Shown: positions 27,478 to 36,773 of the stretch, piece after piece
Numbering within the stretch: the stretch's first letter is position 1
Layout of the letters: each line of letters opens with the position of its first letter
NCBI GenBank assembly: GCA_004799545.1
Contig: SSMU01000010.1
Coordinates: forward strand, 1 to 64,000
DNA length: 64,000 bases
Direction of reading: 5' to 3'
From: Phenylobacterium sp.
GTDB taxonomy: Bacteria > Pseudomonadota > Alphaproteobacteria > Caulobacterales > Caulobacteraceae
The notes under the pieces: model-generated
Seen by the model: only the letters and a program-made list of their open reading frames with translations
What the model was told of the DNA's origin: nothing
Databases searched by the model: none
Position numbers and translations under genes: made by a program

Positions 27478-30276
27478 ATGAGAAAGCATAGCTATTTCTG
27501 TGCCGGCTCGGCGCTTGCCGTGGCCGTGAGTCTCGTCGCCGTCCAGGCCCAGGCGCAAAGCGCGCCGCCGTCCAACGCCGCGGCCTCCAACGCCACCACG
27601 CTTTCGGACCTCGTGGTGACCGCGGAGCGGCGCGAGGAGCGGCTGGAGACGGTGCCGGTCGCGGTCTCGGCCTTCAGCGCTGAGCAGCGGACCTTGATCG
27701 GCATCCAGGGCTTCCAGGACCTGACCAATTTCACGCCGGGCTTCCATTACCAAGCTGCGGCCGACCGGCCGTACATGCGCGGCATCGGCCGCAACACCGA
27801 CAACCTGGCCGTCGCCTCGGCCGTCGCCGTCTATTACAACGGCGTCTACGACGGGGCGAACGCCACCATCCTGCTGCAGAAGTCGGACCTGTTCATCGAC
27901 ACCATCGAGGTGGACCGCGGCCCGCAGAACACCCTGCACGGCGCGAACGCCGACGGCGGCTCGATCAACTATATCTCCAAGAAGCCGACCAAGGACTTCT
28001 TCGCCGAAGGCCGCGCCGGCGTGGCCAACAACGACCGGTATTGGGGCGAGGCCGTGGTCTCGGGTCCGATCACCGACTGGCTGCGCTTCCGGGTGGGCGC
28101 CAACGAGACGACGGAGAACGGCGGCTACTTCAAGAACCTCGACGGGGACCGCCAGAGCGGCAGCCTGCCGCAGCAGACCGCGGGCTCCAGCCAGTACCTG
28201 GAGGCCCAGTTCGACGCCAACCTCGGCGAGCACCTCGACGCCTGGGGCATGATCTCCAGCGGCACCTTCCAGGCCGACTACCACCAGGCCGCGGTCGAAG
28301 GCGCGATCTCCAACCAGTTCCTGCTGAACGGCACCTTCGCGCCGAGCGGGTTCTTCGGGCTTTGCGGCCTGCCCGGGGTGGCGGCCAGCCCCGGCGGCGC
28401 GGCGGGCTGCTCCGGTCCGGCGGCCCAGGGCCAGAGCGTGATCCCAGGCTCGGTGACCGGCGGTCCGGTGTTCGCCAACGCCTTCCCGGGCAACAACCCC
28501 TCGACGGCGGATCCGCGCAGCTTCATCCAGGAGATGACGTCCACCAACAAGCAGCGCGCGGACCTGGCGCTGGCCACCAACTGGACCTACCACTTCCCGA
28601 GCTTCGACCTGACCTACCTGGGCGGCTATCAGAAGTTCAACTACGTGCTGAACTTCTCGACCGACGCCGATGCGGGGGTGACCTCGTTCCAGACGCCAGG
28701 CGCCGCGAACGTCGCCCTCGCGCCGACCTCGCCCGGCTTCCTGTGCGCGGTCAACGCCGTCGTCGTGGGCTCGGTCCCGCTCGCCGGCTGCAGCCAGCCG
28801 CTGACCGTCTTCCCGTCACCCAACACCACCTTCTTCCAGGAGAAGGATTCCTTCTACAGCCACGAGGTCGACCTGACCTCGACCAGCAACGGTCCGCTGC
28901 AATGGGTGGGCGGCCTCTACTACTACCACGAGGGCTATGAGCAACCGGTCTCGGCGGGCGTCGAGCCGGCCCAGACCCAGTTCGCCCATCCCTTCTATCT
29001 GAACTTCGCGAACGGCGCCCTGACGCCGGCGCCGGGCAACCCGGAGAGCGCGGCGTCCACCTCGGACACCTTCCTGACCTACACCTCGTGGGCCGGGTTC
29101 GGGCACGTCGACTACAAGTTCAACGACCAGTGGAAGGCGCACGTGGGCCTCCGCTACACCTCCGACCACAAGTACGGGATGCAGCTCTGGCGCTTCGAGG
29201 AGTTCGACACCATCGGCGGCTTCCAGGGCTCGAACTTCGGCGCCAATACGCCGGGGCTGGACCTCAGCGCCGTCGCCGTCGGGGCCACGGCCACGACCGC
29301 CTATCCGGGCGCCAGCATCGCCACGCTCAACACGACCACGGGCAACTGGCAGCGTAGCCTGGACGCCAAGTGGAACGCCTGGACCGGCGACGCCGGCATC
29401 GACTGGACGCCGGATCCGGACACCCTGGTCTACGGCAAGTACTCCCGGGGGTATAAGGCGGGCGGCTTCTCGACCTTCACCATCGCGCCCAACCCGGAAA
29501 CCGGCCTGGAGACGGTGGACGCCTTCGAGGCGGGTCTGAAGAGGACCTTCGCCAATGTGTTCCGGATCAACGCGGCGGCCTTCTACTACAACTACAAGAA
29601 CGACCAGATCCCGCTGAACGTGCAGAACGCCCAGGGCCTGATCGCGGCCCAGCTGTTCAACCTGAAATCGGTCCACATCTCCGGCGTCGAGCTCGAGGCC
29701 CTGTGGCAGCCGACCGACGAGCTGGTGATCAACGCCGAATATGCACACCTCAGCGCCAAGGTGAACGATCCGGGCGGCTGCTTCGAGGACACCATCGACC
29801 CGACCGCGTCGCTACCCGGGGCCAACACCTCCGGCTGCGCGCCGGCGACGATCTCCTCGGCCGGGGCCCTGGTGCCGGCGACCCAGAACCTGAAGGGCAA
29901 TCAGCTTCCGGAATCGCCGCCCGATAAGTTCACGGTCAACGGAATCTACACCTGGACCTTCGATCCCGGGAAACTCAACGTCTCGGCGACCTACATCTGG
30001 AAGGCCAAGACCTACGGCGGCCTGTTTAACCGGCCCTACGATCTCGCGCCCGCCTTCAACCAGTTCAACCTGCGGGCCGTCTGGACCGGGAGCAATAACC
30101 GCTACAACGTGATCGCCTATGTGGACAACGTGTTCGACAAGAAGAACACCGACTCCCAGACGGGCGCCCTGCTGGTCGCCCCGACCGCGCTGGGGCAGGT
30201 GGGCCAGATCGTCAACAACGTCTTCCTGGTCAACCCGCGCGTCTACGGCGTGGAGTTCCGCTACCGCTTCCAATGA
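27478..30276 (+). CDS. TonB-dependent receptor
   Basis: A 932-residue outer-membrane transporter. A signal peptide (LAVAVSLVAVQAQAQ) is followed by the TonB box/plug opening DLVVTAERREERLETVPVAVSAF, the plug motif IDTIEVDRGPQNTLHG and the long beta-barrel ending VYGVEFRYRFQ. The plug motifs NTLHGANADGGSINYISKKP are typical of the Caulobacter/sphingomonad group of receptors for complex organic substrates rather than classical siderophore receptors, but the ligand cannot be assigned. ATG 27478 is set by GGGAGGA at 27462-27468; an upstream in-frame ATG at 27400 is rejected. A TPR-sulfotransferase gene follows by 94 bp, a frequent association in this group. Confidence 0.93.
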   Translation: MRKHSYFCAGSALAVAVSLVAVQAQAQSAPPSNAAASNATTLSDLVVTAERREERLETVPVAVSAFSAEQRTLIGIQGFQDLTNFTPGFHYQAAADRPYMRGIGRNTDNLAVASAVAVYYNGVYDGANATILLQKSDLFIDTIEVDRGPQNTLHGANADGGSINYISKKPTKDFFAEGRAGVANNDRYWGEAVVSGPITDWLRFRVGANETTENGGYFKNLDGDRQSGSLPQQTAGSSQYLEAQFDANLGEHLDAWGMISSGTFQADYHQAAVEGAISNQFLLNGTFAPSGFFGLCGLPGVAASPGGAAGCSGPAAQGQSVIPGSVTGGPVFANAFPGNNPSTADPRSFIQEMTSTNKQRADLALATNWTYHFPSFDLTYLGGYQKFNYVLNFSTDADAGVTSFQTPGAANVALAPTSPGFLCAVNAVVVGSVPLAGCSQPLTVFPSPNTTFFQEKDSFYSHEVDLTSTSNGPLQWVGGLYYYHEGYEQPVSAGVEPAQTQFAHPFYLNFANGALTPAPGNPESAASTSDTFLTYTSWAGFGHVDYKFNDQWKAHVGLRYTSDHKYGMQLWRFEEFDTIGGFQGSNFGANTPGLDLSAVAVGATATTAYPGASIATLNTTTGNWQRSLDAKWNAWTGDAGIDWTPDPDTLVYGKYSRGYKAGGFSTFTIAPNPETGLETVDAFEAGLKRTFANVFRINAAAFYYNYKNDQIPLNVQNAQGLIAAQLFNLKSVHISGVELEALWQPTDELVINAEYAHLSAKVNDPGGCFEDTIDPTASLPGANTSGCAPATISSAGALVPATQNLKGNQLPESPPDKFTVNGIYTWTFDPGKLNVSATYIWKAKTYGGLFNRPYDLAPAFNQFNLRAVWTGSNNRYNVIAYVDNVFDKKNTDSQTGALLVAPTALGQVGQIVNNVFLVNPRVYGVEFRYRFQ

Positions 30277-30283
30277 CGGGCGA

Positions 30284-30311
30284 GGGGACGCCGGCCTCGG
30301 CGGGCGTCCCC
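30284..30311 (+). terminator. Possible terminator hairpin after the TonB-dependent receptor gene
   Basis: GGGGACGCC (30284-30292) pairs perfectly with GGCGTCCCC (30303-30311), 7 nt after the stop codon. It lacks a T run, so it may only stabilise the transcript end. Confidence 0.35.
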
Positions 30312-30370
30312 GGCGCTGCACCCACACGCCACGGCTGGCGGTCGTCCGGACAGGCGCCTAACATCGCCTC

Positions 30371-31864
30371 ATGCCGGGGGACCGCCGCCAACGCCTGATC
30401 CGAGCCCAGGGGTCCGATGCGGCCCTGGTGTCGCGCAGCCTGGACGAGGCCGCGGCCGCCTTCGCGGCCGGCCGGCTGGAGGCGGCGGCGCGGGCCTATC
30501 GCAAGGCCGAGCGCCTGGCGCCGGACGACCTCCGCGCGGTCTATTCCCTGGCGGTGATCGACCTCCGGACCGGCCGGGCGGACCAGGCCAGGCGGCGGCT
30601 GGAGGCGGTGGTCGCCCGCGAGCCGGGCCACATGGCCGCCCAGCACAACCTCGCCGTCGTCCGCCAGCAGCTGGGCGACTGGCCGGGCGCGGCCAGGGCC
30701 TACGCGCGGGCGCTGGCGCTCCGCCCGGAGGCCGCGGAGACCCGCCAGGCCCTGGCGACCGCCCTGACCATCCTGGGGCAGCCCGCCGAGGCGATCGGCC
30801 ACCACCGGGTGCTGGCGGCCGCGCCAGCCACCCGCTGGGCGGCGCTGACCCGCATCGCCCTGATCGACCCCGCCGCGATCGACGACACCGAGCTCGCCGA
30901 CATGGCGCGGGCCGTGGACGCCGCCGCGATCGACGGCGAGACCCGCATCGCCCTGAGCTTCGCCCTGGGCGAGGCGCTGGAGCGGCGCGGCCGCGACGCC
31001 GAGGCCTTCGCCGCCTTCGCCGCCGGCAACCGGGCCAAGCAGGCCGCCCTGCAGGCGGTCTCGCCGCCGACCGAGGTCGCCGCCGCCCACGCCGCGGCCG
31101 TGGCCCATGTGAAGGCGCTGTTCACGCCGGCCTTCCTCGCGGCGAACGCCGGCAAGGGCTCGCGATCCGCGGCGCCGATCTTCGTGGTGGGCTTCCCGCG
31201 CTCCGGTTCGACGCTGATCGAGCAGATCCTGGCCAGCCACCCGGAGGTCCAGGGGCTTGGCGAGACCGCCATCCTGCCGGGCCTGCTGGCCGGGCGCTAT
31301 CCGCCGGGGCCCCGCGTGCCGGCCGCGAAACTCCGCGACCTGGCCGAGCGCTACCTGGCCGCCGCCAAGGACCGGGGCTGGAACGCAGCTCCGCGGTTCA
31401 TCGACAAGACGCTGGAGAACTATCTCCACGTGGGGCTGATCCAGCTGATCTTCCCACGGGCGGTGATCCTGCACAGCGTGCGCGACCCGATGGATACCGG
31501 CCTCTCCTGCTATCGCCAGCTGTTCGCCAGCGGCAATGAGACGCTCTACGACCTGGCCGGGATCGGGGCGGAATACCGCCGCTACCGCGAGGTCATGGAC
31601 CACTGGCGCGCGGTGCTGCCCGGCCGGGTGGTCGAGGTGGACCACGAGGCCCTGGTGGCCGACCCGGAGGCGGCGATCCCGGCCCTGGTCGCGGCCGCGG
31701 GTCTGCCGTGGGACCCGGCGACCCTGCGGTTCTTCGAGCGGGACGGGGCGGTGGCGACCGCCAGCGCCAGCCAGGTGCGCCGGCCGATCTTCCAGGGCTC
31801 GGTGCAGCGGTGGCGGCGCTACGAGGCTGAGCTTGCGCCGCTGAAGGCTGCGCTCGGTCTCTAG
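30371..31864 (+). CDS. Tetratricopeptide repeat sulfotransferase
   Basis: A 497-residue protein. Residues ~20-230 are TPR-like helix pairs (AAAFAAGRLEAAARAYRKAERLAPDD, then GDWPGAARAYARALALRPEA). Residues ~260-495 are a sulfotransferase domain: the PAPS 5'-phosphosulfate loop GFPRSGSTLIEQIL starts at residue 274, and the 3'-phosphate segment is the VILHSVRDPMDTGLSCY stretch. It would transfer sulfate from PAPS to a hydroxyl or tyrosine; the TPR part suggests a protein or complex acceptor. It directly follows a TonB-dependent receptor. Its stop codon shares the palindrome CTAG (31861-31864) with the stop codon of the convergent dioxygenase gene. Confidence 0.88.
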   Translation: MPGDRRQRLIRAQGSDAALVSRSLDEAAAAFAAGRLEAAARAYRKAERLAPDDLRAVYSLAVIDLRTGRADQARRRLEAVVAREPGHMAAQHNLAVVRQQLGDWPGAARAYARALALRPEAAETRQALATALTILGQPAEAIGHHRVLAAAPATRWAALTRIALIDPAAIDDTELADMARAVDAAAIDGETRIALSFALGEALERRGRDAEAFAAFAAGNRAKQAALQAVSPPTEVAAAHAAAVAHVKALFTPAFLAANAGKGSRSAAPIFVVGFPRSGSTLIEQILASHPEVQGLGETAILPGLLAGRYPPGPRVPAAKLRDLAERYLAAAKDRGWNAAPRFIDKTLENYLHVGLIQLIFPRAVILHSVRDPMDTGLSCYRQLFASGNETLYDLAGIGAEYRRYREVMDHWRAVLPGRVVEVDHEALVADPEAAIPALVAAAGLPWDPATLRFFERDGAVATASASQVRRPIFQGSVQRWRRYEAELAPLKAALGL

Positions 31865-32664
31865 GCCTGGTCCCAGATGGAGCGGAACGCGCCGCCGCCG
31901 TTCAGCCGCTGGGCCGGGCTCTGCTTGTCGATGTGGCCGATCAGGCCGCGGTAGACGCCGTAGCCCATCAGCTCCTGGAGCCGCGGGGCGAAGCTGCGGG
32001 CCAGAGCCGGCGGCACGCCCAGCTGCTGGTTCTCCTGCTGGCGGATGAAGCCCGCGCAATAGTTCATGGCGACGCCGGTGCGGCGCTTGTCGGTGCGGTT
32101 GGCCCCGCCGCCGTGCCACAGCGCTCCGTCCCAGATCAGCACCGAGCCCCTGGGCATCTCGGCGGCGATGGTCTCGTAGGCGCCGCCATACTCCGGGTTC
32201 GGCTTCAGGTGGCTGCCGGGGACCAGGCGGGTCGCGCCGTTGGCCTCGGTGAAGTCGGTCAACGCCCACATGGAGTTGCAGACGATCGGGATGTGCGGCT
32301 TGGCCAGCGGGATGACCATGTCGTCCGCATGGATCGGCTGGGCCGTCTCCCCCGGATCGATGGCGATGGAGGAGAGGGAGGAGATCAGGCAGCCGTCATC
32401 CAGCACCCCTTCGACGATCGGCAGGACGGCGGCGTGGACCGGCACCTCGGCGAACGGCGCGCCGTGGGCCAGGAGGTTGTAGATGCGCACCGTCCGGTGA
32501 CCTTCGAAGCCGTTCTCGGCCGGCCTGGCGTCCAGTTCGCGCTCCAGCCGACCGAGCGCCGCGTCGAGGGCTTCGACCAGCTCAGGGGCGATGGCGTTCT
32601 CGACGATGGCGTAGCCGCGCTCACGGACCTCGGCGACATGGCGGTCGCGCGTCTTTTCATCCAT
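31861..32664 (-). CDS. Phytanoyl-CoA dioxygenase (PhyH) family protein
   Basis: A 267-residue Fe(II)/2-oxoglutarate oxygenase of the double-stranded beta-helix fold. The iron triad is visible: H and D in QPIHADDMV and a distal His in GALWHGGGANR; the RRTGVAMN Arg just after it fits the 2-oxoglutarate anchor. Members hydroxylate small molecules or CoA esters; substrate unknown. ATG 32664 is preferred over GTG 32691 because GGGAGG lies 8 nt upstream. It converges on the TPR-sulfotransferase gene with a four-base overlap of stop codons, and it is followed upstream by tRNA-Asp on the same strand. Confidence 0.87.
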   Translation of the reverse strand: MDEKTRDRHVAEVRERGYAIVENAIAPELVEALDAALGRLERELDARPAENGFEGHRTVRIYNLLAHGAPFAEVPVHAAVLPIVEGVLDDGCLISSLSSIAIDPGETAQPIHADDMVIPLAKPHIPIVCNSMWALTDFTEANGATRLVPGSHLKPNPEYGGAYETIAAEMPRGSVLIWDGALWHGGGANRTDKRRTGVAMNYCAGFIRQQENQQLGVPPALARSFAPRLQELMGYGVYRGLIGHIDKQSPAQRLNGGGAFRSIWDQA

Positions 32665-32744
32665 GGCCTGGACCTCCCGGCGGACGGCCACCCATGGCGC
32701 AAAGCCCGCCGGAAGGCGAGGGGGGCCGATATCGATCAGAGGAA

Positions 32745-32821
<77 letters not shown>

Positions 32822-32940
32822 ATTGCGAACCACCGGTCCGTCGCGAAGGCGCGTCTGATAGGTCCCGGTCGGAATCGTGTCAACGGAAGAGTGCCCGGCT
32901 GCGGCGTCGCAGCTTGGACGCTGGGCGTTGGCCGCGGATT

Positions 32941-32970
32941 TTCGTGAGTTTCCGGCCCACGCTTCGTGAG
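32941..32970 (+). promoter_or_regulatory. Direct repeats upstream of nuoA
   Basis: TTCGTGAG occurs at 32941-32948 and again at 32963-32970, each followed by a T-rich GYTT, with a 22-bp period (about two helical turns). They lie 80-110 bp before the nuoA ATG in the 228-bp gap after tRNA-Asp and could be a tandem activator or repressor site for the nuo operon. Not matched to a known regulator. Confidence 0.3.
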
Positions 32971-33049
32971 CTTTCATCGGTACGCCAAGCCTCGTTTGAA
33001 TCGGGAGAATGGGTAGTCTAGAAGGGCCCGCGACTCCCTTGAGGATTCT

Positions 33050-33427
33050 ATGACCGCGTTCCTCCTTCAGTACCTGCCGATCGTGATCTTCCTAGGGATC
33101 GCGGCGGCGCTGGGCCTCGTCTTCATCATCGGCGCCGCGGTGCTCGCGCCGAACGCTCCGGACCCCGAGAAACTGTCGTCCTACGAGTGCGGCTTCAACG
33201 CCTTCGATGACGCGCGGATGAAGTTCGACGTGCGGTTCTACCTGGTCTCGATCCTGTTCATCATCTTCGACCTGGAAGTGGCCTTCCTGTTCCCCTGGGC
33301 GGTGGCGCTGATGAAATTGCCGCCGGAAGTCAGCCATTTCGCCTTCTGGTCGATGATGGCCTTCCTAGGCGTGCTCACGGTGGGCTTCATCTACGAGTGG
33401 AAGAAGGGAGCCCTGGAATGGGAGTGA
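33050..33427 (+). CDS. nuoA: NADH-quinone oxidoreductase subunit A
   Basis: A 125-residue membrane subunit of complex I with three transmembrane helices. The conserved loop [26 protein letters not shown] (shortened here) is the family hallmark that lies near the quinone site. It opens the nuoA-N operon; GAGGATT before ATG 33050 is the RBS. nuoB overlaps its end by 10 bp. Confidence 0.97.
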   Translation: MTAFLLQYLPIVIFLGIAAALGLVFIIGAAVLAPNAPDPEKLSSYECGFNAFDDARMKFDVRFYLVSILFIIFDLEVAFLFPWAVALMKLPPEVSHFAFWSMMAFLGVLTVGFIYEWKKGALEWE

Positions 33428-34008
33428 TCATCCCCCCGGGGGGCGCCCGGTCTTCCGTGGTTCCCGCGGGCGAGGGGGTTCGGAGCTCCGTCGAAGGCTA
33501 CGACCCGCAGACGCACGACCCGTTCTTCGACGGCGTCTCCCAGCAGCTGGCTGACAAGGGCTTCATCACCGCCGGGGTCGACGACCTGATCACCTGGGCG
33601 CGCACCGGCTCCTTGATGTGGATGACCTTCGGCCTCGCCTGCTGCGCGGTCGAGATGATGCAGGCCTCCATGCCGCGCTACGACCTGGAGCGCTACGGCT
33701 TCGCGCCCCGCGCCTCCCCGCGCCAGTCCGACGTGATGATCGTCGCCGGCACCCTGGTGAACAAGATGGCTCCGGCCCTGCGCAAGGTCTACGACCAGAT
33801 GCCCGAGCCGCGCTACGTGATCTCCATGGGATCCTGCGCCAACGGCGGCGGCTACTACTACTTCAGCTATTCGACGGTGCGCGGCTGCGACCGGATCGTG
33901 CCGGTGGACATCTACGTGCCCGGTTGTCCGCCGACCGCCGAGGCCCTGGTCTATGGCGTGTTGCAGCTGCAGAAGAAGATCCGCCGCACCGGGACCATCA
34001 TCCGATGA
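33418..34008 (+). CDS. nuoB: NADH-quinone oxidoreductase subunit B
   Basis: A 196-residue peripheral-arm subunit that holds the terminal cluster N2, which passes electrons to quinone. The four ligand Cys are in [21 protein letters not shown] and [10 protein letters not shown]. The N-terminal ~40 residues are a Pro/Gly/Ser-rich extension. ATG 33418 lies inside the nuoA end (10-bp overlap) and is preferred to an in-frame upstream start at 33397. nuoC starts on the shared ATGA. Confidence 0.97.
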   Translation: MGVIIPPGGARSSVVPAGEGVRSSVEGYDPQTHDPFFDGVSQQLADKGFITAGVDDLITWARTGSLMWMTFGLACCAVEMMQASMPRYDLERYGFAPRASPRQSDVMIVAGTLVNKMAPALRKVYDQMPEPRYVISMGSCANGGGYYYFSYSTVRGCDRIVPVDIYVPGCPPTAEALVYGVLQLQKKIRRTGTIIR

Positions 34009-34652
34009 CCTGGCCCGCCAAGGACAAGGAGCTCGCCAAGGTCGGCAAGAAGCTGGTCGCCGACAGCGCCGGCGGCCTGACCGGCTTTTCCGTGGCGTTC
34101 GGCGAGCTGAACCTGACCGCCCAGGCGCCGCGGATCGTCGAGACCCTGGCCTACCTGCGCGACGTCGGGAGCTTCACCCAGCTGATCGACCTCTGTGGCG
34201 TCGATTATCCGGACCGCGCCCGCCGCTTCGACGTGGTCTACCACCTGCTCTCCATGACCCGGAACCTGCGCATCCGGGTGAAGATCGAGACCGACGAAGA
34301 CACCGCCGTCCGCTCGGCGACGCCGGTGTTCCCGGCCGCCGACTGGTACGAGCGGGAAGCCTTCGACATGTACGGCGTGTTCTTCGAGGGCCATCCGGAC
34401 CTGCGCCGGATCCTCACCGACTACGGCTTCCACGGCCATCCGCTGCGGAAGGACTTCCCGATGACCGGCTATGTCGAGGTCCGCTACGACGACGAGCTGA
34501 AGCGGGTGGTCTACGAGCCGGTGAAATCGGTCGAATGGCGCAACTGGGACTTCCTCTCGCCCTGGGAAGGCATCGAGCGCGGCTTCGCGCCCCTGCCCGG
34601 CGACGAGAAGGGGCCTGAGGCGCCCAACAAGCCGCGGATCGCAAAGTCATGA
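34005..34652 (+). CDS. nuoC: NADH-quinone oxidoreductase subunit C
   Basis: A 215-residue peripheral-arm subunit (30-kDa subunit homologue) without cofactors. The signature [27 protein letters not shown] region is clear ([18 protein letters not shown]), followed by [20 protein letters not shown]. It is a separate gene from nuoD, unlike the nuoCD fusion of E. coli. ATG overlaps the nuoB stop (ATGA). Confidence 0.97.
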   Translation: MTWPAKDKELAKVGKKLVADSAGGLTGFSVAFGELNLTAQAPRIVETLAYLRDVGSFTQLIDLCGVDYPDRARRFDVVYHLLSMTRNLRIRVKIETDEDTAVRSATPVFPAADWYEREAFDMYGVFFEGHPDLRRILTDYGFHGHPLRKDFPMTGYVEVRYDDELKRVVYEPVKSVEWRNWDFLSPWEGIERGFAPLPGDEKGPEAPNKPRIAKS

Positions 34653-35887
34653 CCGGCGCCAACGCCCCCGCCGAAGAGACCGACTTCTTCGCGCCAACCG
34701 TCGAGGGCGAGACCAAGGTCCGCCGCTTCAACATCAACTTCGGCCCGCAGCATCCGGCGGCGCACGGCGTGCTGCGCCTGGTGCTCGAGCTGGACGGCGA
34801 GATCGTCGAGCGGGTCGACCCGCACATCGGCCTGCTGCACCGCGGCACCGAGAAGCTGATGGAGGCCCGGCCCTACCAGCAGACCATCCCCTACATGGAC
34901 CGCCTCGACTACGTGGCGCCCATGAACCAGGAGCACGCCTATGTGCTGGCCCTGGAGAAGCTGATGAGCATCGAGGTCCCGGTGCGGGGCCTCTTGATCC
35001 GCGTGCTCTACGACGAGATCGGCCGCATCCTGAACCACCTGCTCAACGTGACGACGCAGGCCATGGACGTCGGCGCGCTCACCCCGCCGCTGTGGGGCTT
35101 CGAGGAGCGCGAGAAGCTGATGGTGTTCTATGAGCGGGCCTCGGGCGCGCGCATGCACGCCAACTACTATCGGGTCGGCGGCGTGCGCCAGGACCTGCCG
35201 CCGGAGCTGGTGGCCGACATCTCCGACTGGTGCGACAAGTTCCCGAGGGTGCTCGACGACATCGAGGGCCTGATCACCCACAACCGCATCTTCAAGCAGC
35301 GCAACGTCGACATCGGCGTGGTGAGCAAGGACCAGGCCATGGCCTGGGGCTTCTCGGGCGTGATGGTCCGCGGCTCCGGCATCGCCTGGGACCTGCGCCG
35401 CACCCAGCCCTACGGCCTCTACGACGAGTTCGAGTTCGACATCCCGCTGGGGGTCCACGGCGACTGCTACGACCGCTACCTCTGCCGGATGGAGGAGATG
35501 CGGCAGTCGACCAAGATCATGAAGCAGGCCTGCGAGCGGCTCGCGAAGACGCCGGGCCTGGTGCTCTCCGACGACCACAAGATCGCCGCGCCGCGCCGCG
35601 GTGAGATGAAGCGGTCGATGGAGGCCCTGATCCACCACTTCAAGCTCTTTACCGAGGGCTACCGGCCGCCGCCCGGCGAGGTCTATGCCGCGGTGGAGGC
35701 GCCGAAGGGCGAGTTCGGCATCTTCCTGGTCTCGGACGGGACCAACAAGCCGTACCGGGCGAAGATTCGTGCGCCCGGCTATCCGCACCTGCAGGCCATG
35801 GACTGGATGAACCGCGGCCACATGCTGGCCGACGTCTCGGCGATCCTGGGGTCGCTGGACATCGTGTTCGGGGAGATCGACCGTTGA
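34649..35887 (+). CDS. nuoD: NADH-quinone oxidoreductase subunit D
   Basis: A 412-residue subunit (49-kDa homologue) that forms the quinone-binding pocket with NuoB. Conserved parts include [19 protein letters not shown], the HRGTEKL motif, and the C-terminal segment [19 protein letters not shown]. The pocket His of [10 protein letters not shown] is present. ATG overlaps the nuoC stop; nuoE begins on the overlapping TTGA at its end. Confidence 0.98.
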   Translation: MTGANAPAEETDFFAPTVEGETKVRRFNINFGPQHPAAHGVLRLVLELDGEIVERVDPHIGLLHRGTEKLMEARPYQQTIPYMDRLDYVAPMNQEHAYVLALEKLMSIEVPVRGLLIRVLYDEIGRILNHLLNVTTQAMDVGALTPPLWGFEEREKLMVFYERASGARMHANYYRVGGVRQDLPPELVADISDWCDKFPRVLDDIEGLITHNRIFKQRNVDIGVVSKDQAMAWGFSGVMVRGSGIAWDLRRTQPYGLYDEFEFDIPLGVHGDCYDRYLCRMEEMRQSTKIMKQACERLAKTPGLVLSDDHKIAAPRRGEMKRSMEALIHHFKLFTEGYRPPPGEVYAAVEAPKGEFGIFLVSDGTNKPYRAKIRAPGYPHLQAMDWMNRGHMLADVSAILGSLDIVFGEIDR

Positions 35888-36558
35888 GCGTCCGCCGCCT
35901 GGCCGAGGTCCAGCCCGAGAGCTTCGCGTTCAAGCCCGCGACCCTGAAGGACGCGCGGCGCTGGATGGCCAACTTCCCGGCCGGCCGGCAGCAGTCGGCG
36001 GTGATCGCCATCCTGTGGCTGGTGCAGAAGCAGGAGGGCTGGGTCTCCGAGCCCGCCATTCGCGCGACAGCCGAGCTGCTCTCCATGCCGGTCATCCGGG
36101 TTCTGGAGATCGCCACCTTCTACACCATGTTCATGCTGGAGCCGGTGGGGACCCACGCCCTGGTGCAGGTCTGCGGCACCACGCCCTGCCAGCTGCGCGG
36201 GTCGGAAGGGCTGCTCGAGGTCTGCAAGCGCAAGATCGGGCCGCGCGACCACCGCTCCGCCGACGGCAAGTTCTACTGGCAGGAAGTCGAGTGCATGGGG
36301 GCCTGCGCCAACGCGCCGATGGCCGCCATCAACGACTATTATTACGAGGACCTGACGCCGCAGAGCTTCGAGAAGCTGCTGGACGACTTCGCGGCGGGCA
36401 AGAAGCGCAAGCCCGGCTCGGCGATCGGCCGGCAGGGCTCGGCGCCGGAGGGCGGCCCGATCGCGCTCACCGACCCCGCGCTCTACGACGGCTCGCGCGG
36501 CAAGAAGCTCAAGATCCCCAACCTTCCGCAGAAGACTTCGGCGAAGGAACAGGCGTGA
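35884..36558 (+). CDS. nuoE: NADH-quinone oxidoreductase subunit E (TTG start)
   Basis: A 224-residue [2Fe-2S] subunit (24-kDa homologue) of the NADH-input module. The N1a ligands are in [11 protein letters not shown] (C-x4-C) and [10 protein letters not shown] (C-x3-C). The most likely start is TTG 35884, overlapping the nuoD stop as TTGA, with GGGGAG ~8 nt upstream; the next ATG would remove conserved N-terminal sequence. After the fold there is a Lys/Gly-rich C-terminal tail of about 60 residues, common in this order. Confidence 0.95.
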   Translation: MSVRRLAEVQPESFAFKPATLKDARRWMANFPAGRQQSAVIAILWLVQKQEGWVSEPAIRATAELLSMPVIRVLEIATFYTMFMLEPVGTHALVQVCGTTPCQLRGSEGLLEVCKRKIGPRDHRSADGKFYWQEVECMGACANAPMAAINDYYYEDLTPQSFEKLLDDFAAGKKRKPGSAIGRQGSAPEGGPIALTDPALYDGSRGKKLKIPNLPQKTSAKEQA

Positions 36559-36767
36559 GCATCGACCTGCAAGCCGCCAAGCGGCGCCTGATCGTCATGG
36601 GCGTGGTCAATGGCCTGGCGGTGCTGGCCGCGCTCGCGGCGCTGGTCGCCTACTTCCGCTTCCACGTCGGCTGGGGGCTGGCGGCGTTCGCCGCCCTGCT
36701 GCTGGTCGGCCTGGTCGCGCAGATCTGGTTCATCGCGGGCCTCCGGCGCGCGGACAAGGGAGCTTAG
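36555..36767 (+). CDS. Small two-helix membrane protein inside the nuo operon
   Basis: A 70-residue protein starting at GTG 36555 on the GTGA that contains the nuoE stop. After a short basic cytoplasmic end (DLQAAKRRL) there are two hydrophobic segments (VVNGLAVLAALAALVAYF and LAAFAALLLVGLVAQIWFIAGL), then RRADKGA. Both ends are tightly packed: 4-bp overlap with nuoE and 6 bp before nuoF. This spacing, with codon use like its neighbours, supports a real translated gene. No family is recognised; an accessory or assembly role for complex I is a guess from position. Confidence 0.72.
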   Translation: MSIDLQAAKRRLIVMGVVNGLAVLAALAALVAYFRFHVGWGLAAFAALLLVGLVAQIWFIAGLRRADKGA

Positions 36768-36773
36768 CGGGGC

